A stretch of DNA of 64,000 nucleotides from Streptomyces venezuelae (GCF_008642375.1 NZ_CP029194.1:6627001-6691000), one strand, 5' to 3'. Positions 24,546-33,649 are shown, numbered from the stretch's first letter. Translations and numbers: made by a program. Notes: generated by a model not told the origin, from the sequence alone.

Positions 24546-26608
24546 GCCGTGCTCCGCGCGACGAGCAGCGCCACGTCGTCCGGTGCGCCCGGCCGCCGCA
24601 GCGCCTGGAGCAGCATGTCGCAGGTCTCCTCCAGAGGCCCGCGCGCCTCGTCGAGCAGCCCCACGAGCACCGCGAGCCGGTCGTCGATCGCCGCGTCACG
24701 GGTCTCGACGAGACCGTCCGTGTAGAGCACGAGCACGTCCCCGGGACGGAAGGGGATGCGGACCGTCCGGAAGGTGCCGCCGCCCACCCCCAGCGGTACC
24801 CCGGTCGAGACCCGCACCAGCTCGGCCGGGCCGGCCGCCGGGATCCGCACGGGCGGCAGATGGCCCGCGTTCGCGATCCGGACCCGGCCCAGGCGCGGAT
24901 CGTGCACCGCGAAGAGGCAGGTCGCGATGTAGTGCTCAAGGCCCGCCGTGATCCGGTCCAGATGCCGCAGCACCTGCGCCGGCGACAGCCCGAGGTCCGT
25001 GAACGCACTGGTGGCCGCGCGAAGCCGCCCCATGGTCGCCGCCGCGTCGATCCCGCTGCCCATCACGTCCCCGACGACCAGCGCCGTCTTGTCGCCGGGC
25101 AGAGCGATCACGTCGTACCAGTCTCCGCCGACCTCGCTCGACGCCTGCGCCGGCTGGTACCGGGTGGCGACCTCAAGACCCGCGCGCTCCGGCGGCTTGC
25201 CGGGCAGCAGACTGCGCTGCAGCGTCACCGCCGAGTTCCGCACGCTCTGGTACCAGCGGGCGTTGTCGATGCTGACCGCGGCGCGGGCGGCGAGCTCCGT
25301 CGCGAGCAGCACGTCGTCGCTGTCGAAGGGCAGCGGATTGCGGTCACGCTTGAGGTCGAGCGCGCCGAGCACCTCCCCACGCGCGATCAGCGGCACCGCC
25401 AGGTACGAGTGCACCCCCGCCCGCCGGAGCTGATCCGCGGCCTCCGGGTTCCGGGCGATCCGGGGCAGGTCACCGGGCCCGACGTGCTCGACGAGGACCG
25501 GCAGCCCCGTGTGCACACAGCGGGTGACCAGCCGGTCCGCCCCGTACATCGCCACCGCCCCGGGCGGGTCCGCGGCCGGCAGCGCCTCCGTCGGCCCCGA
25601 GGCCTTCACCGCGAGCGCGCGGAACAGCTCGGGGCCCGCCTCGGGCGCCCCGGGCCTGCGCAGCGCCAGGACGGAGTCCAGGACGTCGACGGCCGCGATG
25701 TCCGCGAGCTCCGGCACCACGACCCCGGCGAGCTCGTCGGCCGTCCGGTCCACCTCCAGGGTGGTGCCGACCCGCGCCGAGGCGTCCGCGACGAGCGCGA
25801 GCCGCCGACGGGACCGGTCCGCCTCCGCGTCGGCGTCCTGCCGCGCGGTCACGTCGATCACCGAGGTCGCGACCCCCAGGACCTGGCCCTCGGGCCCGTC
25901 CAGGCGGTAGAAGGACACCGACCAGGTGTGCTCGTGCTCGGGGTCGGCCGGGGTCCGCCCCGCCGTCGGGTGGTCGAGCAGCGGCCGGCCCGTGGCGAGG
26001 ACCTCGCGCAGCGCCCCCTCCAGCGCCGCCGCGTCGATCCGCGGCAGCATGTCGGCGATCCGGCGCCCGATGTGCAGCTCGGCCGGGACGCCGTTGATCC
26101 GCTCCAGAGCGGGGTTCACGAGGACGTACCGCAGGTCGGTGTCGAGGACGGCGAGACCGATCGGCGACTGGGAGACGAGCCGGTCGGAGAGGGCGAGGCG
26201 GGTCTCGACGCGCTCGACGACGGCGCGGTCGGCGGCGATGCCCAGGGCGTACAGCCCCCCGAGGTCGTCGGTGAGCCGCATGTTCCGGAACTCCACCTCG
26301 CGGCTGCTGCCGTCCTTGTGCCGTACGGGGAAGGTGCCCGCCCAGGTCGCGCCGCCGCGCAACACCTCGCCGAAGAGGCGCAGCGCCTCCTCGCGGTGCT
26401 CGGCGCCGACGATCAGCCGGGCGATGTACCGGCCGAGGGCCTCGTCCGCGCGGTAGCCGAAGAGGGCCTCCGCCTGCGGGCTCCACAGCACGATCCGGCC
26501 GCGGGCGTCGATGACGATGGCCGCGACCCCGAGGATGTCGAGGAGCCCCTTGGCGTCGAACGGCACACCCGCCCGCCCCGCCGTCTCCGGGAAGGAACCG
26601 GCCGTCAC
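24542..26608 (-). CDS. Soluble PAS-PAS-GAF-SpoIIE phosphatase
   Basis: A 688-residue cytoplasmic protein. The GTG at 26608 has GGAGGAGG just upstream; longer frames would enter the MFS gene. Two PAS domains (~10-130 with VIDARGRIVLWSPQAEALFGY, and ~135-260 with VLDTDLRYVLVNPALERINGV) precede a GAF domain (~275-460, SYLAVPLIARGEVLGALDL). The PP2C/SpoIIE domain (~480-685) has GGDWYDVIALPGDKTALVVG, VMGSGIDAAATMG, YTDGLVETRD and PDDVALLVARS. Unlike its neighbour it has no membrane anchor and no kinase-like C-terminus. The ATGA overlap implies co-translation, giving one sensing and one effector phosphatase pair. Confidence 0.9.
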   Translation of the reverse strand: MTAGSFPETAGRAGVPFDAKGLLDILGVAAIVIDARGRIVLWSPQAEALFGYRADEALGRYIARLIVGAEHREEALRLFGEVLRGGATWAGTFPVRHKDGSSREVEFRNMRLTDDLGGLYALGIAADRAVVERVETRLALSDRLVSQSPIGLAVLDTDLRYVLVNPALERINGVPAELHIGRRIADMLPRIDAAALEGALREVLATGRPLLDHPTAGRTPADPEHEHTWSVSFYRLDGPEGQVLGVATSVIDVTARQDADAEADRSRRRLALVADASARVGTTLEVDRTADELAGVVVPELADIAAVDVLDSVLALRRPGAPEAGPELFRALAVKASGPTEALPAADPPGAVAMYGADRLVTRCVHTGLPVLVEHVGPGDLPRIARNPEAADQLRRAGVHSYLAVPLIARGEVLGALDLKRDRNPLPFDSDDVLLATELAARAAVSIDNARWYQSVRNSAVTLQRSLLPGKPPERAGLEVATRYQPAQASSEVGGDWYDVIALPGDKTALVVGDVMGSGIDAAATMGRLRAATSAFTDLGLSPAQVLRHLDRITAGLEHYIATCLFAVHDPRLGRVRIANAGHLPPVRIPAAGPAELVRVSTGVPLGVGGGTFRTVRIPFRPGDVLVLYTDGLVETRDAAIDDRLAVLVGLLDEARGPLEETCDMLLQALRRPGAPDDVALLVARSTA

Positions 26609-26627
26609 ACTGCCTCCTCCCGCCGCC

Positions 26628-27860
26628 CTACGCGCCTCCCTCCATGCTCCCCGCCCCCTGCCCACCCCGCACCGCGAGCCCGTCGGCCCGTAAGCGCCTG
26701 AAGCCGCCCTCGCGGCGCCGGCCCCCCGCCGCGAGGCCGGCGGCCCAGGCCGTTCCCGCGAGCGCGAGGAGCGGCAGGAGGATCCGGACGTCGACCACCG
26801 CGACCAGACCGGCGCCGAAGGCGATGGCCAGTGCGTTCGGGGCGAAGACCAGGGTGTTCGCGGTCGCCGCCAGCCGGCCCACGGCCTCCGCCGGGGCCTC
26901 CCGCTGGACCGCCGTCATGACGGCGACGAGGACCCACGGCATCCCCAGGCCGATCACCGCGCTCGCCGCGAGCGCCGACGCCCCGTACGGCAGCGCCCGC
27001 ACGCCCACCGCCACCGCGAACAGCCCGAGACCGGCGGCGGCGAGCACCCGCTCCGGGACCCGGCGCAGCAGCGGCCCCGCGAGCAGGCCCGCGAGGACCG
27101 AGCCGGCGCCCTGGACCGTGTACAGCACACCGGCGTACGCGGGGGAGCGCCCGAGCCCGCTGTCCACCACGGCGTAGATCGCGGCCCCGTTCACCCCGGC
27201 GAGCAGCATCGTGAACCCGCCCGTCGCCACCAGCGGCCGCAGCACCGGCGAGGCCCGAAGGAGCCGGACGCCCTCGGCCGTCTCCCGCCACCAGTGCCGC
27301 CTCGCGGACCGCGCGGGACGCTCCTCCCGGACCGGCATCAGCGCGAACAGGACCGCCGCGAGCGCGAAGCTCGCCGCGTCGAGGAGGGCGACCGGGCCGC
27401 CTCCGTACCGGGCGAAGAGCCCCGCCGCCACGAGCGGCGCGATCAGCTTCACCGACTCGTTCGCGGTCATCCGGAGCCCGTTGAAGGTGCCGAGCCGTTC
27501 CTCGTCGAGCGTCGTCGCGACGAGGGCCTGCTCGGCGGCCTCGTGGACGGCGCCCTGGGCCCCGTACAGCACGAGCACCGCGAACAGCAGCCACACCCGG
27601 TCCGCCGACTCCACCCACAGGAGCACGGGCAGCAGGAGCGCCATCGCCGTGTTCAGGACGACGAGCAGCGGCCGCCGCCGCACCCGGTCGGCGAGCGTGC
27701 CGAGCAGCGGCCCGAGGAGGACGGGCGCCCACAGGGCGAAGGCGGCGAGCGCCGCAAGGCTGTCCGAACCCGTCAGGGACTTGACCCAGATCCCCGAGAC
27801 CAGCCATAGGGCCGTCGTACCGAATCCGGACACGACGGTGCCTGTCAGATACCAACGCAT
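26628..27860 (-). CDS. MFS transporter
   Basis: A 410-residue membrane protein with about 11-12 hydrophobic helices. It has the loop 2-3 motif in GTLADRVRRRPLLVVLNTAM and an enterobactin-exporter-like layout (LGPLLGTLADRVRRRP, then GAQGAVHEAAEQALVATTL). It probably exports a small molecule by proton antiport; the substrate is unknown. The tail after the last helix is Arg/Gly-rich. Nineteen bases separate its stop from the start of the phosphatase gene, so the three genes form one operon. Confidence 0.88.
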   Translation of the reverse strand: MRWYLTGTVVSGFGTTALWLVSGIWVKSLTGSDSLAALAAFALWAPVLLGPLLGTLADRVRRRPLLVVLNTAMALLLPVLLWVESADRVWLLFAVLVLYGAQGAVHEAAEQALVATTLDEERLGTFNGLRMTANESVKLIAPLVAAGLFARYGGGPVALLDAASFALAAVLFALMPVREERPARSARRHWWRETAEGVRLLRASPVLRPLVATGGFTMLLAGVNGAAIYAVVDSGLGRSPAYAGVLYTVQGAGSVLAGLLAGPLLRRVPERVLAAAGLGLFAVAVGVRALPYGASALAASAVIGLGMPWVLVAVMTAVQREAPAEAVGRLAATANTLVFAPNALAIAFGAGLVAVVDVRILLPLLALAGTAWAAGLAAGGRRREGGFRRLRADGLAVRGGQGAGSMEGGA

Positions 27861-27917
27861 GGCCGCAGCCTGGCCTCTGAGGAGGCCCTTCCGGATCGGT
27901 CACCCGCCCTATTCGGC

Positions 27918-28340
27918 TCATCCGCGCTCGGCGGCGCCGCCCCGCTTCTCGTACCGCAGCGCGGCCCCCGTCACCACGGCCCCGAGCCCCTCCCACAGGC
28001 CCACGCCGAGGAAGCCGGCCGGGGCGCGGCCGGTGACGACGGCGAGGGTGAAGACCGCGCAGGTGAGGAGCCGGAAGGGGACCGTCCAGCGGAAGAAGGG
28101 CTTCCAGTCGGCGAGCGCGGCCAGGACGTAATAGACGCCCATGTTGAGCGCGGCCATCGAGGAGGCCGTGAGGAACACCAGGGTGTGATCGCCGTCCGTC
28201 CGCCCGCCCTCGGGCACCGGCTCGAAGCCCATGACCGTGAGCAGGGCGTCCGGGGCGACCAGGCCCACGACGCCGAGCGCGGCGGCGAGCACGCCGAAGA
28301 CCGCCATGGTCCAGCCGGACAGGGAACGGGGCAGGCGCAC
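27918..28340 (-). CDS. Four-helix integral membrane protein, unknown function
   Basis: A 140-residue protein. The GTG at 28340 was chosen because GGAGGA precedes it and the first hydrophobic helix (WTMAVFGVLAAALGVVGLVA) follows. A longer in-frame ATG upstream gives a non-hydrophobic basic leader without a ribosome-binding site. Four membrane segments are visible: ~11-30, ~54-75, ~85-105 and ~110-128. The small-membrane-protein pattern with GFEPVP after helix 1 resembles DUF-type four-TM proteins. It lies 57 bases upstream of the MFS gene on the same strand and may join that operon. Confidence 0.7.
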   Translation of the reverse strand: MRLPRSLSGWTMAVFGVLAAALGVVGLVAPDALLTVMGFEPVPEGGRTDGDHTLVFLTASSMAALNMGVYYVLAALADWKPFFRWTVPFRLLTCAVFTLAVVTGRAPAGFLGVGLWEGLGAVVTGAALRYEKRGGAAERG

Positions 28341-28463
28341 GGCGGTCCTCCGCGAGGGGAAGCAGGGTCGACGAACCACGTCGGTGATTCGAATGCGCGC
28401 TCGGAAACGAGCGTGCCCCTGCATATCGCGTGGCGGGGGCCCTGAGCCAATCGGGCCCTCTCA

Positions 28464-28517
28464 GGGGGTGTCCTGCCGATCGGGCCGGGCTCGCGGCCTG
28501 ATCGGCAGGACACCCCC
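28464..28517 (-). terminator. Strong terminator of the PBP gene
   Basis: A perfect 18-base stem: GGGGGTGTCCTGCCGATC (28464-28481) against GATCGGCAGGACACCCCC (28500-28517), with an 18-base GC loop. It begins seven bases after the PBP stop codon. Confidence 0.8.
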
Positions 28518-28524
28518 CCTCGTG

Positions 28525-29973
28525 TCACTTCAGCGCCGCGGCCATCATCTTCTGCGCCACCGGGGCCGCCAGGCCGTTGCCGCTGACCTCGGAGCGGGCC
28601 GCGCCCGAGTCCTCGATCATCACCGCGACGGCGACCTGCTTCCCGGTCGAGGGGTCCTTCGCGTAGGAGGTGAACCAGGCGTACGGCGTCTTGCTGTTGT
28701 TCTCGCCGTGCTGGGCCGTGCCCGTCTTGCCGCCGACCTCGGCCCCGGAGATCGCCGCGTTGGTGCCGGTGCCCTTGTCCACCACCGTCCGCATCGCGCT
28801 CCGCAGCTGCTCCGCCGTCGAGGAGGAGACGACCCGCGTGGTGTCCCCGTCGTCGTAGGAGGTGAGGGCGTCGCCGTCGGAGTCGACGACCTCCGAGACC
28901 ATGTGCGGGGCGGCCAGGAGGCCGTCGTTGGCGATCGCGGCCGACACCATGGCCATCTGGAGCGGGGTGGCGGTCACGTCGAACTGCCCGATGCCGGTGA
29001 GCGCCGTCTGGGCGGAGTCCATGCCCGAGGGGTAGACGCTCGCGTAGGCGCGGACCGGGACGTCGAGCTCGGCGTCGTTGAAGCCGAACTTCTCCGCCAT
29101 CGCCTTCACCTTGTCCTGCCCCAGGTCCGCGGCCATCTTGGCGAACACGTTGTTGCAGGAGTACCGGAGTGCGGTACGGATCGTGGCGTTCTCGCAGGGG
29201 GCGGAGGCGTTCTCGTTCTTCAGCACGGTCCGGGTGTTCGGCAGGGTGTACGGGTCGGGGCTCTGCGTCGCCGCGTCGACCGAGCCGTACAGGCCGTCCT
29301 CCAGGGCCGCCGCCGCGACGACCAGCTTGAAGGTGGAGCCGGGCGGGAGGGGCTGGCGCAGGGCGCGGTTGACCATCGGCTTGTCCTCGTCGGCCATCAG
29401 CTCCTTCCAGGCGGCGCCGTCCGCCGTCCCGGCGATCTTCGACGGGTCGTACGACGGGGTGGACACCATGGCCAGGATCCGGCCGGTGGCCGGGTCGACC
29501 GCGACGGCCGCGCCCTTCTTGTTCCCGAGGGCCTTGTAGGCGGCCTTCTGCACGTCCGGGTCGATCGTGGTGACGACCGTGCCGGGCTTCTGCTGCGAGC
29601 GGGTCACCGCGTCCACCGGGTTCTTCAGCCGGTCGTCGGTGCCGTCGAGGACGTCGTCGTAGATGCCCTCCAGCTGCGTGGCGCCGTACGCCTGCGAGCT
29701 GTAGCCCGTGACCGCCGCGTACAGCTCGCCGTCCGTGTAGGTGCGCTTGTACGCGAGATCGCCTCCCTCCGTCTTCTTCGAGCCGGTGACCGGCGAACCG
29801 GCCACGACGATGTTGCCCAGCGGCTGCGCGTACTGCGCGATGGTCTTCCGCCGGTTCTTCGAGTCGTCCGCCAGCGCCTTGCCTTCGTACGCCTGCACCC
29901 AGGTGGCCCGGCCCAGGAGGGCGAGCACCAGGACGAGGACGAAGACCGACGTGTGCCTGATCGTCTTGTTCAT
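28525..29973 (-). CDS. Class B penicillin-binding protein (PbpA-like transpeptidase)
   Basis: A 482-residue membrane-anchored D,D-transpeptidase that cross-links peptidoglycan. One N-terminal TM helix (~8-24) is followed by a short pedestal domain and the transpeptidase domain. Active-site motifs: Ser213 in PGSTFKL (SxxK), Ser272 in SCN (SxN) and Lys416 in GGKTGTAQ (KTG). The length matches the PbpA/FtsI-like 480-490 residue proteins of Streptomyces. It stands alone, without ftsW/rodA beside it, so it is probably an accessory paralogue. A possible sigma-E-type promoter (GGAAC, 16 bases, TTC on the minus strand, 30012-29989) precedes it. Confidence 0.92.
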   Translation of the reverse strand: MNKTIRHTSVFVLVLVLALLGRATWVQAYEGKALADDSKNRRKTIAQYAQPLGNIVVAGSPVTGSKKTEGGDLAYKRTYTDGELYAAVTGYSSQAYGATQLEGIYDDVLDGTDDRLKNPVDAVTRSQQKPGTVVTTIDPDVQKAAYKALGNKKGAAVAVDPATGRILAMVSTPSYDPSKIAGTADGAAWKELMADEDKPMVNRALRQPLPPGSTFKLVVAAAALEDGLYGSVDAATQSPDPYTLPNTRTVLKNENASAPCENATIRTALRYSCNNVFAKMAADLGQDKVKAMAEKFGFNDAELDVPVRAYASVYPSGMDSAQTALTGIGQFDVTATPLQMAMVSAAIANDGLLAAPHMVSEVVDSDGDALTSYDDGDTTRVVSSSTAEQLRSAMRTVVDKGTGTNAAISGAEVGGKTGTAQHGENNSKTPYAWFTSYAKDPSTGKQVAVAVMIEDSGAARSEVSGNGLAAPVAQKMMAAALK

Positions 29974-30059
29974 CGCACCAAGGGGGACGAACGAGCCGGC
30001 GGCCGACGTTCCGGATGTGTTCGGTTTCTCAGCGAACCTTCATCCTGGTTCGTCCCGCC

Positions 30060-30118
30060 CGCCGGGCCGCACCACGCCTCACCCCGGCCGCCGGGCCGTA
30101 CCGCCGCCTCACCCCGCC
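30060..30118. repeat. Imperfect ~29-bp tandem repeat at the end of the response-regulator gene
   Basis: CGCCGGGCCGCACCAC-GCCTCACCCC (from 30060) is repeated as CGCCGGGCCGTACCGC-CGCCTCACCCC (from 30089). The second copy contains the regulator's stop codon. It may be a slippage duplication. Confidence 0.5.
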
Positions 30119-30774
30119 CGAACGAATCCCGACTCGTACGCCAGGATCACCGCCTGCGTGCGGTCCCGGGCGCCCAGCTTCGCCAGGAGCGCCGCCACGT
30201 GCGACTTGACCGTCGCCGGGCCCACGCCGATCCGCTCGGCGATCTCGGCGTTCGTCAGGCCCGTCGCCACGTGCCGCAGCACCTCCGCCTCCCGCTCGGT
30301 GAGCCGTGCCACCCAGGGCGCCGCCGCCGGCGCGCGGCGGGCGTGCTCGGCCGCCAGGCCGCGTACCGCCGCCGGGTAGAGCAGCGAGTCACTCCGGGCG
30401 ACCAGCCGGACCGCGCTCACCAGCTCCTCCGCCGCCGCCCGCTTCAGCAGGAAGCCGGCCGCGCCGACGCGCAGCGCGTCGTACACGTAGGAGTCGTTCT
30501 CGAAGGTCGTCACGACCACGATCCGGGGCCGTTCCGCCATCCCCGCGAGGATCTGCTCGGTGGCCCGGATCCCGTCGATCTCCGGCATCCGCACGTCCAT
30601 CAGTACGACGTCCGGCCGCGCCGCCCGCACCACCGACACCGCCTCGGCGCCGGTCGCCGCCTCGCCGACGACCTCCAGGTCGGGCTCCGCGTCCAGGATG
30701 ACCCGCAGGGCCGTGCGCACCATCCGCTCGTCGTCGGCGACGACCACCCGAATCGCCGCGCTCGCCGCGCTCAC
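30109..30774 (-). CDS. LuxR/NarL family response regulator
   Basis: A 221-residue two-component regulator. The receiver covers residues ~8-125 with the acidic pair in VVADDERMV, the phospho-Asp in VLMDVRMPEIDGI and the conserved Lys in GFLLKRAAAEE. The LuxR-type helix-turn-helix spans ~150-215 (LTEREAEVLRHVATGLTNAEIAERI, then ATVKSHVAALLAKLGARDRTQAV). The GTG at 30774 overlaps the kinase stop by four bases (GTGA), so the pair is co-translated. It probably regulates the operon's own membrane protein or unlinked genes. Confidence 0.93.
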   Translation of the reverse strand: MSAASAAIRVVVADDERMVRTALRVILDAEPDLEVVGEAATGAEAVSVVRAARPDVVLMDVRMPEIDGIRATEQILAGMAERPRIVVVTTFENDSYVYDALRVGAAGFLLKRAAAEELVSAVRLVARSDSLLYPAAVRGLAAEHARRAPAAAPWVARLTEREAEVLRHVATGLTNAEIAERIGVGPATVKSHVAALLAKLGARDRTQAVILAYESGFVRAG

Positions 30775-32012
30775 CGGGGGATCCTCACCGCGAGGCGCCA
30801 CACGCCGTCCACCGGCCCCGCCTCGGCGGTGCCGCCGAGCAGCCGGGCCCGCTCGCCGACCCCGCGCAGGCCGCGTCCGCCGTGCGGCCGGGCGACCGGG
30901 GGCCGCTCGGGCAGGGGATTCTCCATGGTGATCTCCAACTCCTCGGTACGGGCGTCGAGCCGTACGCTGACGGGCGTGCCGCCCGCGTGCCGGGCCGCGT
31001 TCGTCAGCCCTTCCTGGACGATCCGGTACGCCTCCCGGGACAGCGCCTCCGGTACGGGGCCGAGGGCCCCATCCACCGTCAGCGCCACCCGCGGTCCGGC
31101 GCCGCGCACGAGGGCCTCCAGGGCGTCGAGCCCCGGGCCCACCCCCTCCTCCACCTCCGCGCCGCGCCGCAGCAGGCCGAGGACCCAGTCCAGCTCCCCG
31201 ACCGTGCGCCGGGTGGTCTCCTCGATCGCGGTCAGCGCCTCCCGGACGAACTCGAGGTCGGCCGCGTCGCCCGTGTCGAGGACCCGGCGGGCCGCGCCCG
31301 CCTGGAGGGTGACCGCGCTGAGGGCGTGGCCGACCGAGTCGTGCAGCTCGCGGGCGAGCCGGTTGCGCGACTCCGCCTCCGCCACGCGCCGCTCGGCCAC
31401 CGCGAGCCGGTCCGCGGGGCTCGGCCCGAGCAGCCGGGGCGCCAGCCGGGCGAGCAGCGCCCCGGTCGCGGCGGCGGTGGCGGCGAGCGCGAGCAGCATG
31501 AGCAGTCCGCCGGGGAGGGCCGCCCAGAGCAGCCAGGGCCGGTCGAGCCCCCAGAACCGGCCGAGCTCCGACTCCCGCAGGGCCGCCGAGAACGGCAGCG
31601 CCGCCAGCGACGCCGCGAACGGCGGCACGGCCAGCGACGCCCCGCTGATCAGCGCGCCGGCGCCCACGTGCAGCGTGAACCAGCCGGCCGTCCGGGCCTT
31701 CGCCTCGCGGCCGCGGGCCGGACCGTCCGCGAACCGGTCGGCCGGAACCCCGCACAGCGCCCGCGCCACCGCCACCGACATGGGCCGGGCCAGTGGGAAC
31801 AGCGCGGTGACCGCGGCGAGCGGCAGCCCGACCGCGTACGCCCCGAACTGCACGGCGAGGCTGCCCCCGAACATCCCCGGGGAGTCGAGCAAGGCCGCCA
31901 GGAAGACGGTGCCGACCAGCCAGTACGGCATGAACAGCGCGCCGCCCAGGATCAGATGGAGCCAGCGCAGCCTGGCCCGCTGCCCGAACAGGGCGACCGC
32001 GCACCGCCTCAC
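30771..32012 (-). CDS. Sensor histidine kinase (HisKA_3)
   Basis: A 413-residue kinase with about five N-terminal TM helices (residues ~18-185). The dimerisation/phosphoacceptor segment contains RELHDSVGHALSAVTLQAGA (His in the NarL-partner HisKA_3 form). The HATPase domain has EGLTNAARHAGGTP (N box) and HGGRGLRGVGERARLLGG (G box). It would phosphorylate the downstream LuxR-type regulator in response to a membrane or envelope signal. It overlaps both neighbours by four bases in a three-gene operon. Confidence 0.92.
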   Translation of the reverse strand: MRRCAVALFGQRARLRWLHLILGGALFMPYWLVGTVFLAALLDSPGMFGGSLAVQFGAYAVGLPLAAVTALFPLARPMSVAVARALCGVPADRFADGPARGREAKARTAGWFTLHVGAGALISGASLAVPPFAASLAALPFSAALRESELGRFWGLDRPWLLWAALPGGLLMLLALAATAAATGALLARLAPRLLGPSPADRLAVAERRVAEAESRNRLARELHDSVGHALSAVTLQAGAARRVLDTGDAADLEFVREALTAIEETTRRTVGELDWVLGLLRRGAEVEEGVGPGLDALEALVRGAGPRVALTVDGALGPVPEALSREAYRIVQEGLTNAARHAGGTPVSVRLDARTEELEITMENPLPERPPVARPHGGRGLRGVGERARLLGGTAEAGPVDGVWRLAVRIPR

Positions 32013-32974
32013 GCCTCGGCGCTCCGCCGCCGCAGGAAGACGGCCACGGAGGCGGCCAGCAGGAACCCGGTGATCATCTGGCCAGCGTAGGACAGCTGTG
32101 CGAGGGCCGGGAGCTGCTTGGCGACATCGCTCTCGGGCTGGAGCGCGACGAGCGACATGTACGCGCCCCAGCAGCCCATCGCGCCGGTGGACACCCAGGC
32201 GAGGGCGAGGACGGGGCGCACGCCCAGCCGCGCGGGCCGGCGCAGGACGAGGAGGAAGGTGAAGACGACGGCGGCGACGAGGAAGGCGAGGTGCACGGCG
32301 CTCAGGACGTAGAAGTCCGCGTCGCGTTCGGCGGCCCGCCGGGCGGAGAGGCCCGTGGCCGAGCCGGAGAGCCAGATCAGCTGGACCGTCGCGGGGAGGA
32401 GCGCGACCACCGCGCCGGCGAGGGCGACGGCCCGGACGCCGGGCCCGGAGGTGCGGGCGGACAGCTCGCCGAGCCGCCCGCGCCAGACGTGGCCCCAGCG
32501 GTCCCGTGCGTACAGGACGAAGAGGGTGCCGAGGGCGAGGCCCTGGAGGATGAAGCCGCCGTAGACGACGGCGAAGACCCAGCCGTCAAGGAAGGGCTCC
32601 TTGGGCGCGGCCGCCTGCTCGTCGCCGGTGAACAGCGCGACCGCGAGCTGCGCCGGGTACCCGGCCATGATCGGGGCGAGGAGTCCGGTCGCCGCCCACA
32701 TGGGGAAGGCGAGCAGCCAGGCCCGTACCCGCAGGCCCCACTCCTGGGTGAGCAGCAGGGCGAGGACGACGACGACGGCGTCGGCGAGGACCGAGACCGA
32801 GTTGGCGACCGCGAGCAGGGTCGGGTGCTCCAGGAGCTCGCTCCCGGCCGGGATGCCGAGCTCGCCGCCCGCCACCCAGACGACCTTGAGCGAGATGTAC
32901 GGCAGGCAGGCGGCGATCGCGACGATGCGCAGCACGCGGCGGAGCAGGGAGGGTCGGTACCCGGTCGGTGTCAT
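32009..32974 (-). CDS. Polytopic membrane protein of the two-component operon
   Basis: A 321-residue protein with about eight hydrophobic segments (e.g. IVAIAACLPYISLKVVWVAGG near the start, VVVLALLLTQEWG, GFILQGLALGTLFVLYA, and the last before AVFLRRRSAEA). No enzyme or transporter motif can be recognised. As the first gene of the operon with the kinase and regulator (ATGA overlap with the kinase), it may help sense the signal. It is divergent from the cupin gene across 164 bases. Confidence 0.8.
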   Translation of the reverse strand: MTPTGYRPSLLRRVLRIVAIAACLPYISLKVVWVAGGELGIPAGSELLEHPTLLAVANSVSVLADAVVVVLALLLTQEWGLRVRAWLLAFPMWAATGLLAPIMAGYPAQLAVALFTGDEQAAAPKEPFLDGWVFAVVYGGFILQGLALGTLFVLYARDRWGHVWRGRLGELSARTSGPGVRAVALAGAVVALLPATVQLIWLSGSATGLSARRAAERDADFYVLSAVHLAFLVAAVVFTFLLVLRRPARLGVRPVLALAWVSTGAMGCWGAYMSLVALQPESDVAKQLPALAQLSYAGQMITGFLLAASVAVFLRRRSAEA

Positions 32975-33070
32975 GGCTCCACGCTCCCGCGAGGGGCACC
33001 GGCGCCACGTCCTGCCCAGTGGCGAACCGTCTCCGCCGCGCGGGGGAGAGGCTCTCCTGCCCGGAGCGGA

Positions 33071-33118
33071 ATTGACCCATGATTCTGATGATCAATTGAC
33101 CCCTTCGCGGCGGTCAAT
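33071..33118. promoter_or_regulatory. Three ATTGACC motifs between membrane protein and cupin genes
   Basis: ATTGACC at 33071-33077 and 33095-33101, and its complement GGTCAAT at 33112-33118. The second and third form an inverted repeat with a 10-base spacer just before the cupin start, so they may be a regulator's binding site. Confidence 0.45.
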
Positions 33119-33138
33119 GGCCCACTAAAGTTGTGATC

Positions 33139-33636
33139 ATGAACGAGATCGCGACCTTCGCCCCGCTCCTGACCCGTGCCGCCACCGCGGAGACCACCGC
33201 AGACCCGAGCAGCGTGATGACGCTCCTCGCCGACTCCGACACGACCGGCGGGCAGCTCACCAGCTACCGCTCCTCCTTCGCGAAGGGTGCGGTCGGCGCC
33301 CCGGCGCACTTCCACACCAAGGCCTCGGAGATGTTCTTCGTCCTCGGCGGCTCGCTCCAGGTCCTCGTCGGCGAGGAGCTGACCGTCCTGGAGGAGGGCG
33401 ACTTCCTCCTGGTCCCGCCGCACACCCCGCACGCCTTCGCGGCGGCGCCGGGCGCCGAGGCCGACGTCCTCTTCGCCTTCACGCCCGGCATGGCCCGATT
33501 CGACTACCTGCGCCTGCTCGGCCGGGTCATGCGCGGCGAGGCGAGCTTCGAGGAGATCAAGGCGTCCTCGGAGCAGTACGACAACCACTACGTGGACAGC
33601 CCGGTCTGGCGGCAGGCCCTCGCCGAGCGCGGCTGA
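33139..33636 (+). CDS. Cupin domain protein
   Basis: A 165-residue protein starting at the ATG at 33139 (GTG at 33133 is also possible). The double-stranded beta-helix shows both cupin motifs: GAPAHFHTKASEMFFVLGG (motif 1, with His-x-His and Glu) and DFLLVPPHTPHAFAA (motif 2, final His). Such small cupins are metal-binding dioxygenases, isomerases or sensors; the substrate is unknown. The C-terminal ~50 residues form a helical tail. It is convergent with the IclR gene, with only 13 bases between the stops. Confidence 0.88.
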   Translation: MNEIATFAPLLTRAATAETTADPSSVMTLLADSDTTGGQLTSYRSSFAKGAVGAPAHFHTKASEMFFVLGGSLQVLVGEELTVLEEGDFLLVPPHTPHAFAAAPGAEADVLFAFTPGMARFDYLRLLGRVMRGEASFEEIKASSEQYDNHYVDSPVWRQALAERG

Positions 33637-33649
33637 ATCCCCCGGGGGC

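Noticed and set aside
28231..32073. Open frame of about 1280 codons opposite the PBP and two-component genes
   Set aside because: It is antisense to genes with clear catalytic motifs, with an unnatural Arg/Gly/His/Pro composition and no domain.
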